Notes: generated by a model not told the origin, from the sequence alone. Positions 18,457-28,949 are shown, counted from the stretch's first letter. The stretch: 64,000 bases of DNA from Bacillota bacterium (GCA_020161295.1 JAIUOA010000001.1:310001-374000); one strand, 5' to 3'. Program-made: numbers and translations.

Positions 18457-19542
18457 TCTTTTCTTTCTTAAAAACGTTGGTATGTCAAATGTGTCGTCTT
18501 CTGCAGGGTCAGCTTCCGTAGGTTGTACCCTTACAGTTTCATTTTTAATTGGCTGTTTAATTTTAGGCTCAATTTTCACTTCTGGCTTCACAGAATCAAA
18601 ACCAGTGGCGATGACCGTTACCGTGATTTCATCTTTTAACGACTCGTCGATAACCGCACCCATGATGATGTTCGCATCTGGATCTGCTTCACGATAAACC
18701 AGATCAGCAGCTTGCTGTATTTCCATCATTCCCAGAGATTTGCCTCCGCGAATATTAAGTAATATCCCTTTTGATCCTTTGATTGACGTTTCAAGCAATG
18801 GACTGTGAATCGCTTGGTTGGTGGCATCAATGGCACGATCTTCACCACTGGAAGCGCCAATTCCCATATGTGCTAAGCCTTGTTCATACATGATCGTCTT
18901 AACGTCAGCAAAGTCGACGTTGATTAAGCCCGTCTCTGTAATCGTATTAGAAATGCCTTGTACACCTTGTCTTAAAACATCATCCGCTATAGTGAACGCA
19001 TCTAGAATCGACGTTCTCTTTTCTACGATTTCTAGAAGCCTGTCGTTCGGAATGGTAATCAAGGTATCCACACGGCGTTTAAGCTCTTCAATACCTTCTT
19101 CAGCGTGCTTCATTCTGCGTTTTCCCTCAAAAGAGAAAGGCTTCGTTACGACGCCAACTGTGAGGATGCCCATCTCTTTCGCGATTTCCGCGACGATCGG
19201 CGCTGCCCCTGTTCCTGTACCACCGCCCATACCGGCAGTGATGAATACCATGTCTGCACCTTGTAGCGCTTGAAAAATATCATCTCTGCTCTCTTCAGCT
19301 GCCTTTTTACCCACTTCTGGATTTGCGCCTGCACCGAGACCACGCGTTAATTTTTCACCAATTTGCAATTTATATTCAGCCGCTGAACTGTACAGTGCTT
19401 GTTTATCCGTATTAATGGCGATAAACTGCACTCCTTTCAGATTCGACTTGATCATTCGATTAACAGCATTATTGCCCCCGCCGCCGACACCAATTACTTT
19501 AAGCTGGGCAAATTCTTCAACAGCAACATCAAATTCTAACAT
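18454..19542 (-). CDS. ftsZ: Cell division protein FtsZ
   Basis: A 362-residue tubulin homologue. The GTP-binding tubulin signature [10 protein letters not shown] is intact (about 108-117), as is the T7-loop region [11 protein letters not shown]. The C-terminal peptide [10 protein letters not shown] is the conserved docking site for SepF and other partners. It builds the Z-ring. RBS AGGAGGG precedes the ATG, and a promoter-like sequence lies at 19716-19744. Confidence 0.98.
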   Translation of the reverse strand: MLEFDVAVEEFAQLKVIGVGGGGNNAVNRMIKSNLKGVQFIAINTDKQALYSSAAEYKLQIGEKLTRGLGAGANPEVGKKAAEESRDDIFQALQGADMVFITAGMGGGTGTGAAPIVAEIAKEMGILTVGVVTKPFSFEGKRRMKHAEEGIEELKRRVDTLITIPNDRLLEIVEKRTSILDAFTIADDVLRQGVQGISNTITETGLINVDFADVKTIMYEQGLAHMGIGASSGEDRAIDATNQAIHSPLLETSIKGSKGILLNIRGGKSLGMMEIQQAADLVYREADPDANIIMGAVIDESLKDEITVTVIATGFDSVKPEVKIEPKIKQPIKNETVRVQPTEADPAEDDTFDIPTFLRKKR

Positions 19543-19715
19543 GAAAACCCTCCTTATCCCGCAAAGTAATAATTCTCAGGTGTTTATATTCTCTGTTTTT
19601 TAAAAACAATAGACTTTATATGAACTAAATGATTTTTCTAAAAAACGCCCCTGATGTGAAAAACGATTTTCTCGCAACATATATTGCATAATAACCCTAG
19701 TTTTCCACTACATAT

Positions 19716-19744
19716 AGTATAACCTCTTTTAGTTTTTTTGGGAA
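19716..19744 (-). promoter_or_regulatory. Likely ftsZ promoter
   Basis: TTCCCA (19744-19739) and TATACT (19721-19716) with a 17-bp spacer on the minus strand. It lies about 175 bp upstream of ftsZ, within the 262-bp sbp-ftsZ spacer. The long A/T-rich remainder holds nothing else that I recognise. Confidence 0.5.
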
Positions 19745-19804
19745 TATTTTTTTTTCAAAAAACGTGACTATTCGTTAATTCCAGAACAATTTAGGTCTAT
19801 CGAA

Positions 19805-20146
19805 CTACTTACCGCGATAGCGATCGATGGTATATCTTCTAATAATACCGATATTGTTGAAAAGACGGGTACCGAACACGAAAATTGCCGCATAGTAAAT
19901 CGGCACACCAAGCTTATCCCCCAGGTACGAGAGCGTAATGGCCAAAAGTGCATTGACGAAAAAGCCTGTGATAAAAATCAGGCCATCAAACTTACCATCC
20001 AAGCTGGCACGAAGCGCACCGATGATAGAATCGATGGCAGCTAAAATCCCCACCGAGACATAGAGCGAGGAAATCGTAGAAAATTCAAATGGGATATAAA
20101 GTCCCAATAATACGCCCAAAAGGACGCCCAATATGGCGATTAACAT
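19805..20146 (-). CDS. sbp: Small basic protein Sbp (DUF1290)
   Basis: A 113-residue membrane protein with about three hydrophobic segments. The DUF1290 motif GILAAIDSIIGALRASLDGKF is clear. Sbp lies beside ftsZ or the DUF881 genes in many Firmicutes, but its role is unknown. RBS AAGGGGA precedes the ATG. Confidence 0.88.
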   Translation of the reverse strand: MLIAILGVLLGVLLGLYIPFEFSTISSLYVSVGILAAIDSIIGALRASLDGKFDGLIFITGFFVNALLAITLSYLGDKLGVPIYYAAIFVFGTRLFNNIGIIRRYTIDRYRGK

Positions 20147-20159
20147 AGCTTTCCCCTTC

Positions 20160-20873
20160 CTACTTCACGTAATCATAACTAACGAATCCCTCATAAGGAG
20201 GAATGACGACACTTATGGACGTGTTGACTTCCACAAATACGCCCCAGCTTCTAAGGCTGGCGCTAAAACTATCAGGTGCATTGATGGCCGATTCTAAAAA
20301 CTTACGATCTCCGATGGCTTCTATCACATATGGCGGCGCAAACACCACATCGTTGATTTTGATGGTTGGTCCCGTACATTGAATTTTAGACTTGCCTAAA
20401 ACAACGCGTTGACCATTGATGGCGATTGCTTCAGCGCCTGCATTTCGAAGGTCGTCGACCATGGCACGGATATCTAGGTCATGGACCAAAACATTATTGG
20501 GGTTTTCGTCTTCTATTAAATCTCTCGTCCCATCAGCGACGATGATAACGACACCCGGACCTTCCATGCGCGTCAATCCAGCCGAAGCCTTAGTGAGCTC
20601 GATCTCAGACTTTAAAAACGACTCATAATCCACTTCTGCATCATCCTTAGCCGTTTGATAGGCGTCGATTTGCGCTTTAAGCTCATCGACCTTCTGATTT
20701 AACAGCAGAATCTCCGACTTTTGACTTTCCAGCTCGAGACTCTGTGTGTACATGTCCTTGATGGACAAATATTTTATGCCAGTATTTAGCGCCTTTACTT
20801 GCAATGCCACCAGAATACCCAGTAGAACACTTAAAATAAAAAAGCGCCATTTACGATTACTCCATTTCATCAT
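20160..20873 (-). CDS. DUF881 family protein (YlxX/YlxW-like)
   Basis: A 237-residue protein with one N-terminal membrane anchor (residues ~10-28), a coiled coil (~40-75) and a C-terminal DUF881 domain (GPGVVIIVADG ... GAEAIAINGQR ... PYVIEAIGD). Extracytoplasmic and of unknown function. It is the second of two tandem DUF881 genes, overlapping the first by 4 bp. They are clearly paralogous. Confidence 0.85.
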   Translation of the reverse strand: MMKWSNRKWRFFILSVLLGILVALQVKALNTGIKYLSIKDMYTQSLELESQKSEILLLNQKVDELKAQIDAYQTAKDDAEVDYESFLKSEIELTKASAGLTRMEGPGVVIIVADGTRDLIEDENPNNVLVHDLDIRAMVDDLRNAGAEAIAINGQRVVLGKSKIQCTGPTIKINDVVFAPPYVIEAIGDRKFLESAINAPDSFSASLRSWGVFVEVNTSISVVIPPYEGFVSYDYVK

Positions 20874-21586
20874 TTCACCGTATTTGCGTACCTAAATTTG
20901 ATGCTACCTGTGTAGGCACCAATTTCCAATTGTTCAACTTGTTTCACTTCTACATAATAACCAGATTCCTGAATAATTTGTACGACACCGAAACGCTGGT
21001 TGATGGCACTATCCAGTGTTTTTGAATCGCCGATGACCTTGATGATAAAAGGTGGGCTGATCGGCAAGGTATTCACGTTGACTTGGGTACCAGCCAAACG
21101 AATCTCCGTCGTATTGATCATGCGCTGCTCGTTGATGGATATCGCCTCTGCACCAGCAGAATTCAATTCATTAATGAGATCCAGCATCAAGCGGTAATCA
21201 TACGCGATGTTCTTTTCGAGACCGACATTTAAATCCGTCGGTGGATTATCGATGGTGATCATGATCCCCGTTCCGCTTACCTTCGTCATCCCAGAAAACG
21301 CCTTAAAGCGATTCAGCTCATCCGTCAAACTCTTCACAACTGCATTTTCTTCAGATGCAGAATTCTGAATTTTATCGAGTTGCTCTTCCAGTCTTTCGAT
21401 TTCCTCGATTAGTAGCTCTTTTTCTGCCTTGACCGCACTGAGTTCATTTAGAATTTCAGTGGTCTTTTGCGTCGGACTGGCGCCGTTCAGGTAGGTGCCT
21501 TGAACGAACTTCATCTGAAAGGCGATAAAGACCCCTAAAATAATACAGGCAAAACCAATCCAATAACTGTCATTTTTGATTTTCAT
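20870..21586 (-). CDS. DUF881 family protein, paralogue of the next gene
   Basis: A 238-residue protein with the same plan as its neighbour: N-terminal anchor, coiled coil (LNELSAVKAEKELLIEEIER) and DUF881 domain (GTGIMITIDNPP ... GAEAISINEQR ... PFIIKVIGD). The ATG at 21586 is supported by TTGGAG, which lies within the end of ftsQ. A frame 12 codons longer overlaps ftsQ and lacks an RBS. Confidence 0.85.
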   Translation of the reverse strand: MKIKNDSYWIGFACIILGVFIAFQMKFVQGTYLNGASPTQKTTEILNELSAVKAEKELLIEEIERLEEQLDKIQNSASEENAVVKSLTDELNRFKAFSGMTKVSGTGIMITIDNPPTDLNVGLEKNIAYDYRLMLDLINELNSAGAEAISINEQRMINTTEIRLAGTQVNVNTLPISPPFIIKVIGDSKTLDSAINQRFGVVQIIQESGYYVEVKQVEQLEIGAYTGSIKFRYANTVK

Positions 21587-21587
21587 A

Positions 21588-22307
21588 TCAATCTCCAAAA
21601 GGTCTATAAACAGGTAAGCCATCCGAGCTGACGTCGATCACACCAGTGGTGATGCCATCGCCTTTCAGCGCATTATAGATGCTTACAAACGCATTAAACT
21701 TCTCTTCTATATTTTCACCGACACCAAATTTCACTCTGATGTCGTCTACTGTCAATTGTATGTTTCGTTCCACAAAATGTATATCGTCCGCTGGTACTAT
21801 TTCTGTTTGCTCCAGCAATTTAATGAGTCTGACGATGTTGTCTAAGATATAGATTTGATCCACATCGATGAGATTCCCCGTTGAAAAGCTATCAAATGCG
21901 AATCCCTCCACAGTGTATCCCTCATTTTCAGACGCCAGAACCTCCAGAACGTGTAATTGCTCATCAAGTGATAGGACGATATCTGAATACCGGATGTTAA
22001 AGAAGTGGGTACGGTACGTCACATCGAATGCGACCGTATTTGGAAACCGCTTCTGTGCAGTTGCATATTTGACATAGGGATGCGCCATGAGCGCTTTCGC
22101 AGCTTCCGCAGGGTCCACCTCAAAATAAGGTGTGCCAATAGAAACCCCTGAATAACGCTGCACATCGTAAAGGTCTAAGTGTTCATTTTCATTAAATGTC
22201 ACATGGCTGATTCGCAAAAGGTCTGTTTCGAAGTATAAATAAACCCCTCCAGCAATCATTCCCACCAGGACCAAAAATACAAAAATTCGCTTCAATACCT
22301 TTTTCAA
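21588..22307 (-). CDS. ftsQ: Cell division protein FtsQ/DivIB
   Basis: A 239-residue bitopic protein: short basic cytoplasmic end, one membrane segment (about residues 7-26), then a POTRA domain (LRISHVTFNENEHLDLYDVQ) and a β-rich domain. It belongs to the FtsQ-FtsL-FtsB subcomplex that activates septal wall synthesis. I prefer a TTG start at 22307, since GGAG sits seven bases before it; a GTG two codons earlier would be too close to that RBS. Confidence 0.85.
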   Translation of the reverse strand: MKKVLKRIFVFLVLVGMIAGGVYLYFETDLLRISHVTFNENEHLDLYDVQRYSGVSIGTPYFEVDPAEAAKALMAHPYVKYATAQKRFPNTVAFDVTYRTHFFNIRYSDIVLSLDEQLHVLEVLASENEGYTVEGFAFDSFSTGNLIDVDQIYILDNIVRLIKLLEQTEIVPADDIHFVERNIQLTVDDIRVKFGVGENIEEKFNAFVSIYNALKGDGITTGVIDVSSDGLPVYRPFGD

Positions 22308-22319
22308 ATGCACACTCCG

Positions 22320-23423
22320 TTAGTCGGTCAAACGCCTGATGACCATGGCGATTGAATCCAAAGTTTTCGATAAATCCATCTTTTCACAATTTTGACGCAT
22401 GATGCTGAGTTTACTTTGATCTTTATAAAAGTCCATAATGGTATGAACCATCAGTTCTTCATTTAAATCTTCCTCTTTAATCACGACCCCCATACCATAC
22501 TTATCCATCAGCTGCGCATTGAGGAGTTGGTGGTTGTTTGCGACGTTTGGCGATGGAACGATGACCGAAGGGGCTTTTGAAGCGATGATTTCGTTGATCG
22601 TGGACGCACCTGCACGCGAAATCACTAGATCGGCAGCATAGAGATAGGTCGGCATGTCTTTAAGATAGCCGATGATCTTTACATTGTCACCCACTGTATA
22701 CAGCTTATTTTCGATATCCTCCATAACATAAGGATAATAACGTGTACCAGAAACATGGATAAATTTCAGATTTTTCGGCTCCGCCATCTTCGCGTAGCTA
22801 GAAAGCATGATGTGATTAAGCTTCATGGCGCCGTTGCTCCCACCCACTGTGAGTACTAGCATCTCATTATTTGCGATGCCTAGCTTCATTCGCGCCTGTT
22901 CACGATTCGTATTGAAATAGGCGTCGACGATGGGCATGCCTGTATAGACCACGCGCTCAGGGTGTTTGAAATGAACCTTTGAATCCTCGAAGGAAACCAT
23001 AATCGTGTCGACAAAACGGCTTAAAATGCGATTGGTGAGCCCTGGATAAGCATTTTGCTCATGAATCGCCGTAGGAATCCCACGTAGTGCGCCGATCATC
23101 ACCAGCGACCCCGCCACATAACCGCCTGTACCGATAATCACATCCGGCTTAAACCTTTTGATGATTCCGTTGGCTTGCCAGAGGCCCTTGAATAATGCGA
23201 CCAGTGCTGAAAACGTCTTCTTGCTGAGCTTTTTATTCAGTGGTGCCACATCGATCCCGACATAGTTGAGGCCCTTTTTAGGAACAATCTCCTTTTCCAT
23301 GCCGTTTTTAGACCCCACATACATCAATTCTAGTGGTCTGAATTCTTTCTTTAAACGTTCAGCGATGGCTAACGCGGGGTAAATGTGCCCCCCTGTGCCA
23401 CCACCTGTAATGAGTACTCTCAT
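22320..23423 (-). CDS. murG: UDP-GlcNAc transferase MurG
   Basis: A 367-residue GT28 glycosyltransferase that adds GlcNAc to lipid I to give lipid II. GGGTGGHIYPAL (7-18) and the acceptor/donor-site motifs GGSNGA and SRAGASTINEI are visible. RBS TTGGAG precedes the ATG. It sits between ftsW and ftsQ. murC and murB, often its neighbours, are absent. Confidence 0.96.
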   Translation of the reverse strand: MRVLITGGGTGGHIYPALAIAERLKKEFRPLELMYVGSKNGMEKEIVPKKGLNYVGIDVAPLNKKLSKKTFSALVALFKGLWQANGIIKRFKPDVIIGTGGYVAGSLVMIGALRGIPTAIHEQNAYPGLTNRILSRFVDTIMVSFEDSKVHFKHPERVVYTGMPIVDAYFNTNREQARMKLGIANNEMLVLTVGGSNGAMKLNHIMLSSYAKMAEPKNLKFIHVSGTRYYPYVMEDIENKLYTVGDNVKIIGYLKDMPTYLYAADLVISRAGASTINEIIASKAPSVIVPSPNVANNHQLLNAQLMDKYGMGVVIKEEDLNEELMVHTIMDFYKDQSKLSIMRQNCEKMDLSKTLDSIAMVIRRLTD

Positions 23424-23442
23424 AATGTCTCCAATTAAGTGC

Positions 23443-24549
23443 TTATTCTTCGCTATCTTGATCGTGCCTGATGGTGTATTTAGAGATGTTAAGCATAATG
23501 CCGATACAGCCCAGCAGCGTCAAAACACTGGTACCACCATAGCTAATAAACGGTAGTGAAACGCCGGTTGCAGGCATCGACGAGGTTGCTACAGCATAAT
23601 TCATCAGAATTTGAAGCCCGAGCATCGCCGTTATGCCCGAAGCCATCAATGTGGAAAAGATGTCAGGCGCATTCATAGCAATTTTAACACAACGGTACAT
23701 CAATATCAAAAACATTATTAAGAGGCCCACCGTACCGAACAAACCCAGCTCTTCCCCCACGGTTGCGAGGATGAAGTCGTTTTGAGGTTCGGGAATATAG
23801 AGCTTGTTCTGTGTGCTCATGCCCAGCCCCACACCAAAAATGCCACCTGTCCCTAGGGCATACAGGGACTGAATAACCTGCCAAGACTCATCGTTTTTAT
23901 ATTTGAAGGGATCTAAAAATGCCGTCAATCGGTTCAATCGATAAGGCGCATCGTGAACGAGTAGCCACCCCACCACTGCACCCAGGCCGGTAAATAAAGC
24001 GGCATACACCCACTTTAAGCCCGCGATAAAGAGCATGATGGACATTACGCCAGCGAGAATCACAGCAGTACTCATATTCGGCTGTTTCATGATCAAGAGG
24101 ACGATGATGGCGATAATGGCCAGATAGACACCTAGAATTTTAGGTTTGTTCAATATCGTATGATTTTTTTCGAGACTGAAGGCAAAGAACATGATCATCC
24201 CAACCTTGGCAACTTCTGCTGGTTGAAAGCCCTGTCCTGCTATATAGATCCACCTTTGGGCATTATTGATGACACGCCCCCCGATCAACACGTAGACCAA
24301 AAGCGCCAAACTGATGATAAATAACGGGATAGCCGCCTTTTTATAAATTTTATAGTTTACGGTTGATGCCACGAGCATGGCGACGACGCCTAAGACGATC
24401 CACTTAAGGTCTGTGGTGAAAAAATGGAGCTTGTTCTGCATTTTTTCGAGGGCGTAATAGTAGCTGGAGCTAAACACCATCAAAAGTCCAAATGATACCA
24501 AAACCAGCGTTACGACCAGCAGTGGATAATCTATCCTATTTTCTTTCAT
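23443..24549 (-). CDS. ftsW: FtsW/SpoVE-type peptidoglycan polymerase
   Basis: A 368-residue SEDS protein with about ten membrane segments. Signature stretches include GRVINNAQRWIYIAGQGFQPAEVAK and, near the end, the SLPFISYGGTS motif. It polymerises lipid II together with a class B PBP, here probably the PASTA PBP encoded upstream. RBS GGAGG precedes the ATG. Confidence 0.94.
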   Translation of the reverse strand: MKENRIDYPLLVVTLVLVSFGLLMVFSSSYYYALEKMQNKLHFFTTDLKWIVLGVVAMLVASTVNYKIYKKAAIPLFIISLALLVYVLIGGRVINNAQRWIYIAGQGFQPAEVAKVGMIMFFAFSLEKNHTILNKPKILGVYLAIIAIIVLLIMKQPNMSTAVILAGVMSIMLFIAGLKWVYAALFTGLGAVVGWLLVHDAPYRLNRLTAFLDPFKYKNDESWQVIQSLYALGTGGIFGVGLGMSTQNKLYIPEPQNDFILATVGEELGLFGTVGLLIMFLILMYRCVKIAMNAPDIFSTLMASGITAMLGLQILMNYAVATSSMPATGVSLPFISYGGTSVLTLLGCIGIMLNISKYTIRHDQDSEE

Positions 24550-24561
24550 TTTTCCTCCAGA

Positions 24562-25911
24562 TTACAGTTCTCTAACGATGGCTTTAAAATGCTCTCCTCG
24601 CTGTTCAAAGTTATCGTACATGTCCCAGCTGGCACACGCCGGCGAAAGCAGGATGGCATCGCCAGGCAATGAGCACTTCACGGCCATATGGACGGCTTCT
24701 TCCATAGTCGAAACCAGTGTTACCTGCGTATACCCTTTATTTTTTGCTGCATCTGCAAACTTCTCACGTGTAGCGCCGAGTAATATCAAATGTCTGATTT
24801 TTCCTTCAAAAGCATCGAAAATCGGTTCAAAATCACTGTCTTTATCATAGCCGCCTGCAATTAGGACAGTCGGTCTATTCATGGCCCTAACCGCACAAAT
24901 GGTGGAATCGGGATTCGTTCCTTTTGAATCGTTATAAAATAGACGACCATCAACGGTCTCCGTATACTCAATACGGTGTTCAACACCCGCGAATGTTTTA
25001 AGCGCTTTAATGATGGCTTCCGTTTCCACTCCCGCTAAACGCGAAATTAAGGCTGCAGCCAGAGCGTTTTCTTCATTATGACTACCGAAGATTTTCATTT
25101 CGTCCACCAGACAGAGTGGTTCAACCACACCATCGATGGCTAGCATGAGTTTTCCATCTAATAGATAGGCACTTTGACCTTTAATTTCTTTTCTACTGAA
25201 GGTATAAACCCTTCCCTTAGCCCTAGAAGCAAGCTGTCTGGTGAGCAAATCATCGAAATTCAAAACCAGCGCGTCCTCTGGGCGTTGATTTTCAAAAATA
25301 CGCGCTTTTGCATCTGTATAATTTTCCATCGTTTTGTGACGATTCAAATGATCAGGTGTGATGTTCAGGATCGCCGCGACACGTGCTCTAAAATCGATGA
25401 TGGTCTCGAGCTGAAAGCTGCTGATTTCAGTAATCATGAACGTGTCCTCAGCCGCAAGTGGCGCTCTGGATACGGCCGGAAGCCCGATGTTTCCCACTAC
25501 GTAATGGTGTTTCTCAGCGGTACTGAATATTTCACCCGTAAGTGCGGTAGTAGTGGTCTTTCCATTGGTACCCGTGATCCCCACGAACTTTCCCTTACAC
25601 AGTTGATAAGCGAGTTCAATTTCGCCGATGATTACCGTTCCAGCATTTCGCATTTCGTTTATAAAGGGTAAATCCACTGGTACTCCCGGACTTAACACAG
25701 CGATGTCGAAAGTCTTCATTTCAGTGGGGGTCATGCCTAAAATCGCCTTACGATAATAAGGTCTGATGTCATTTAAAATTTCTTCAAGCTGAGCTTCACT
25801 TTTCATATCGGTAATGGTGATGACCGCACCGTTATCATAGAGTGCCTTAATGGCTGAAACCCCAGATTTGGCCAATCCCACGACGATGACGTCTTTATCT
25901 TTAAATTGCAT
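24562..25911 (-). CDS. murD: UDP-MurNAc-L-Ala:D-Glu ligase MurD
   Basis: A 449-residue Mur ligase that adds D-Glu to UDP-MurNAc-L-Ala. GTNGKTTTTAL (ATP binding), the DHLNRH motif and the C-terminal SPACASWDMYDNFEQRG are diagnostic for MurD. The ATG at 25911 follows GGGGGG; a 30-codon longer frame runs into the mraY end. It is the only Mur ligase in this cluster. Confidence 0.96.
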   Translation of the reverse strand: MQFKDKDVIVVGLAKSGVSAIKALYDNGAVITITDMKSEAQLEEILNDIRPYYRKAILGMTPTEMKTFDIAVLSPGVPVDLPFINEMRNAGTVIIGEIELAYQLCKGKFVGITGTNGKTTTTALTGEIFSTAEKHHYVVGNIGLPAVSRAPLAAEDTFMITEISSFQLETIIDFRARVAAILNITPDHLNRHKTMENYTDAKARIFENQRPEDALVLNFDDLLTRQLASRAKGRVYTFSRKEIKGQSAYLLDGKLMLAIDGVVEPLCLVDEMKIFGSHNEENALAAALISRLAGVETEAIIKALKTFAGVEHRIEYTETVDGRLFYNDSKGTNPDSTICAVRAMNRPTVLIAGGYDKDSDFEPIFDAFEGKIRHLILLGATREKFADAAKNKGYTQVTLVSTMEEAVHMAVKCSLPGDAILLSPACASWDMYDNFEQRGEHFKAIVREL

Positions 25912-25919
25912 ATTTCCCC

Positions 25920-26888
25920 CTATTGATAGATGAAATAACTGATGAGACACATGAGGATCGTCAAGGCTGAAAAGCGCGTGACGATTTGAACCTCGTTCCA
26001 CCCCACCATTTCAAAATGATGGTGAATAGGTGCCATTTTAAACACGCGTTTTTTCGTTCGCTTATAAACCCCCACTTGTATCATGACAGATAAGGTTTCG
26101 ATGAAGTAAATAAGTCCAAACAATGGGATGAAGAGCGGCATTTTAAGCATAATGGCCATCGCTCCGACATATCCGCCCAGTGCCAATGATCCTGTATCCC
26201 CCATGAAAACCTTTGCTGGATGCCAATTATACCTTAGATAAGCCAGCAGGCCGCCTGACATCGCAGATGCGGTTAAAATCACCACGGTATTTTCCTGAAC
26301 GAATCCCATGACCAGGAAAAAAATCGAAACAATCAGGGTCACTGTCGCTGCAAGTCCATCCAGTCCATCGGTCAAATTCACTGCGTTATCGATGGCCACG
26401 TACATGATGATGGCCAGTGGATAATACACCCAGCCTATATCAACCGTTCCATGAACAAAGGGGACTACGATATCCGTTCCCCAAATCGCACCATAGGCTG
26501 TGAACGCCACCGCTAAAATGAACTGAAGTCCAAACTTTTGCTTCGCTTTAAGCCCTTCATTATGCTTCTTAACCACTTTTAAATAATCATCTAAAAACCC
26601 GATTGCACCGAAGCAAAGCACCGCTAAAGCCACATAGGATGTTTGTTGCCACTCGAAGGTAAGTGAAAAGGCGATGGGGATCAAAAATGCCACCATAAAA
26701 ATAAGTCCGCCCATGGTCGGTGTTCCCGTTTTTTGTAAGTGTGACTGTGGGCCTTCTTCCCTAATGGCTTGGCCAAATTTTAGCTGCCTTAATCGTGGGA
26801 TCACCACAGGGCCTAACAATAGGCCAGAAACACCGCTTAGAACGAAGAATAGGAGTGCGTTTGCAACATTAGAGTTAAACAGGTTCAT
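25920..26888 (-). CDS. mraY: Phospho-MurNAc-pentapeptide transferase MraY
   Basis: A 322-residue polytopic membrane enzyme making lipid I. NLTDGLDGLA, FMGDTGSLALGG and MAPIHHHFE are the conserved active-site motifs. In most genomes murF lies directly upstream; here ftsI precedes it directly. Confidence 0.96.
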   Translation of the reverse strand: MNLFNSNVANALLFFVLSGVSGLLLGPVVIPRLRQLKFGQAIREEGPQSHLQKTGTPTMGGLIFMVAFLIPIAFSLTFEWQQTSYVALAVLCFGAIGFLDDYLKVVKKHNEGLKAKQKFGLQFILAVAFTAYGAIWGTDIVVPFVHGTVDIGWVYYPLAIIMYVAIDNAVNLTDGLDGLAATVTLIVSIFFLVMGFVQENTVVILTASAMSGGLLAYLRYNWHPAKVFMGDTGSLALGGYVGAMAIMLKMPLFIPLFGLIYFIETLSVMIQVGVYKRTKKRVFKMAPIHHHFEMVGWNEVQIVTRFSALTILMCLISYFIYQ

Positions 26889-26922
26889 AGGATAGTCATC
26901 TTCCTTTCAAATTAGGTTCATT

Positions 26923-28866
26923 TTATTCCTCGACTGAAATAATCACCATGGAGTCCCCATCGACCTTAGTTCCTGCAGCCGGAAACTGGTTCGTTACCGG
27001 AAGCGATAAATCCTCTACACCCAGCGGTGTCGTCGAATAGGTCAGTTCGAGCGCATCAAGCGTCTTCATGGCTTGTTCCAATGTCATGCCGATCAGATTC
27101 GGAATCTCCACATCTTTTTTGACGGTTATTTCAGGCGCTATATTTTTATAACGTAAAATGTCTTCTAAAATGCCTTTTACGATAGGTGCCGCCACAAGGC
27201 TACCTAAAAACTGGTACTTCGGTTCATCCACGACGACGAGCACGACGTACTGCGGATCTTCCATAGGCGCGATGCCCATGAATGAGACGACGACCACTTC
27301 GTCCTCATAGCCATTTTCAGTGAACTTCTGTGAGGTCCCTGATTTCCCGCCTACTCGAATGCCTTCGATATAGGCCTTCTTACCACCACCTGTTTTCACG
27401 GCGCTTTCCAACAGGAATTTTAGTTTTTCCGAAGTGGCTGCACTGATAATTTGTGCTTCCACCTTCGGCTCGTAAGCTTCGATGACATTGCCCTCACTAT
27501 CGATGATGGATTTGACGATCAATGGTTCCATAAGGTTTCCACCGTTCACAAGCGAAGACATGATTCTCACCATCTGCAGCATGGTCATGTTGATGCCGTG
27601 ACCATAGGACATGGTGGCCAGCTCAATCGGTCCTACCTTATCCATTGGTTGCGAAATGGATTTTGCTTCAGCCGGTAGCGCTATGTTGGTTTTCTCCAGA
27701 AGACCAAACTTGTCGAGATAGCTGTAAAGGCGCTCAACGCCTATCTTTTGCCCTATTTCTATAAATGCAGGATTACAGGAGTTCACGAAGGCTTGAACGA
27801 AGGTTTGATGTCCATGCCTGTCTGGATAACTTACACAGTGAAGCGGTACGCCATTAACCAGCTTTACCCCTTCACAATAGAATGTCGATTCTAGTGTGAA
27901 AAGCTGCTCTTCAAGTGCGATGGCCGAGATAAGCGCTTTAAAGGTTGATCCTGGTTCAAATGTGTTACTGATGGTTTTATTTTTCCACATTTCGTTCCAA
28001 TATGTCAGCCTTTCATCGTCTGTTAATTTTGACCATGTGCTTTCATCCATATCAGGACCGTAAACGCGTGGTTTGTTAAGATCAAAATCCGGCTTTGAGG
28101 CCATGGCGAGAATTTCACCTGTTTTAGGGTCCATGACGATGGCTGAAACGGACTTGGCGGTATGCTGCTCAAGGGCAGTTTGCAAACGATCCTCTACGAA
28201 AAACTGTATACTGTCATCAAGTGTCAACATGATAGAATTTCCATTTTTGGGCGCTTCCAAATTATCCTCACCATAGGCGAGCTGTCTTCCATAGACATCG
28301 GTAGTGACGTGATAAAGACCAGGTTGTCCTTTTAACGTCTCATTAAACCAAAGCTCCAATCCGAAAAGGCCATCTCCGTCTGAATTCGCTATTCCCACTA
28401 TGTGGGCAGCCAGTGTGTTGTAAGGATAGAGTCTTTTGGTATCCTCTGTGATGCTGATGCCGCCGATCCCTTTTCCCCTCACCAGATCAGCTTCACTCTT
28501 CGTAAGGTTTGCTACCACTTTGACAAACGTCGATTTGGCTGTGAGGATCTTATCGATAATGCCATCATACTCGATACCGAGGACATCTCCTATAAGCGCA
28601 GCTGTTTCGTTTGGCTTCGTAATTTCAGAGGGCTGTGCCCAGACAGAATAGGTTTTGATACTGAAGGCGAGCTTATCGCCATTTCGATCGAGGATGCTCC
28701 CTCGTTCCGCTGGAATGACGATGTTTTTGTTTTGCTGCGCTTTAGCGAGCTCAGTCAACTCATCGCTCCAGAAGACTTGTATGTATACCAGTCGACCAAC
28801 CAGCGCCACCATTAACAGGGTCAATATAATATAAAAAATGTAGATTCTCTTTCTGAGAGGATTCAT
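26923..28866 (-). CDS. Class B penicillin-binding protein with one PASTA domain (FtsI/SpoVD-like)
   Basis: A 647-residue transpeptidase. It has an N-terminal anchor (~8-30), a dimerisation domain (RGSILDRNGDKLA), and the catalytic motifs STFK (307-310), SCN (~362) and KSGT (~503). One C-terminal PASTA repeat (VEIPNLIGMTLEQAMKTLDA) follows. It crosslinks septal peptidoglycan with FtsW. A PASTA domain is typical of SpoVD and of Firmicute division PBPs, so FtsI and SpoVD cannot be told apart here. It has its own promoter and RBS GGAGG. Confidence 0.93.
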   Translation of the reverse strand: MNPLRKRIYIFYIILTLLMVALVGRLVYIQVFWSDELTELAKAQQNKNIVIPAERGSILDRNGDKLAFSIKTYSVWAQPSEITKPNETAALIGDVLGIEYDGIIDKILTAKSTFVKVVANLTKSEADLVRGKGIGGISITEDTKRLYPYNTLAAHIVGIANSDGDGLFGLELWFNETLKGQPGLYHVTTDVYGRQLAYGEDNLEAPKNGNSIMLTLDDSIQFFVEDRLQTALEQHTAKSVSAIVMDPKTGEILAMASKPDFDLNKPRVYGPDMDESTWSKLTDDERLTYWNEMWKNKTISNTFEPGSTFKALISAIALEEQLFTLESTFYCEGVKLVNGVPLHCVSYPDRHGHQTFVQAFVNSCNPAFIEIGQKIGVERLYSYLDKFGLLEKTNIALPAEAKSISQPMDKVGPIELATMSYGHGINMTMLQMVRIMSSLVNGGNLMEPLIVKSIIDSEGNVIEAYEPKVEAQIISAATSEKLKFLLESAVKTGGGKKAYIEGIRVGGKSGTSQKFTENGYEDEVVVVSFMGIAPMEDPQYVVLVVVDEPKYQFLGSLVAAPIVKGILEDILRYKNIAPEITVKKDVEIPNLIGMTLEQAMKTLDALELTYSTTPLGVEDLSLPVTNQFPAAGTKVDGDSMVIISVEE

Positions 28867-28895
28867 TTACCAGCCTCCAAATAATCGCTACTACT

Positions 28896-28923
28896 ATTAT
28901 AGCGTACACGATAAAATTATCAA
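28896..28923 (-). promoter_or_regulatory. SigA-type promoter for ftsI-sbp unit
   Basis: TTGATA (28923-28918) and TATAAT (28901-28896) on the minus strand with a 16-bp spacer, 30 bp before the ftsI start codon. Confidence 0.8.
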
Positions 28924-28949
28924 TTTTAAATCACTCACTAAAATAATAA

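Noticed and set aside
25174..25671. 165-codon plus-strand ORF
   Set aside because: It is antisense to murD, whose motifs are intact; no RBS.
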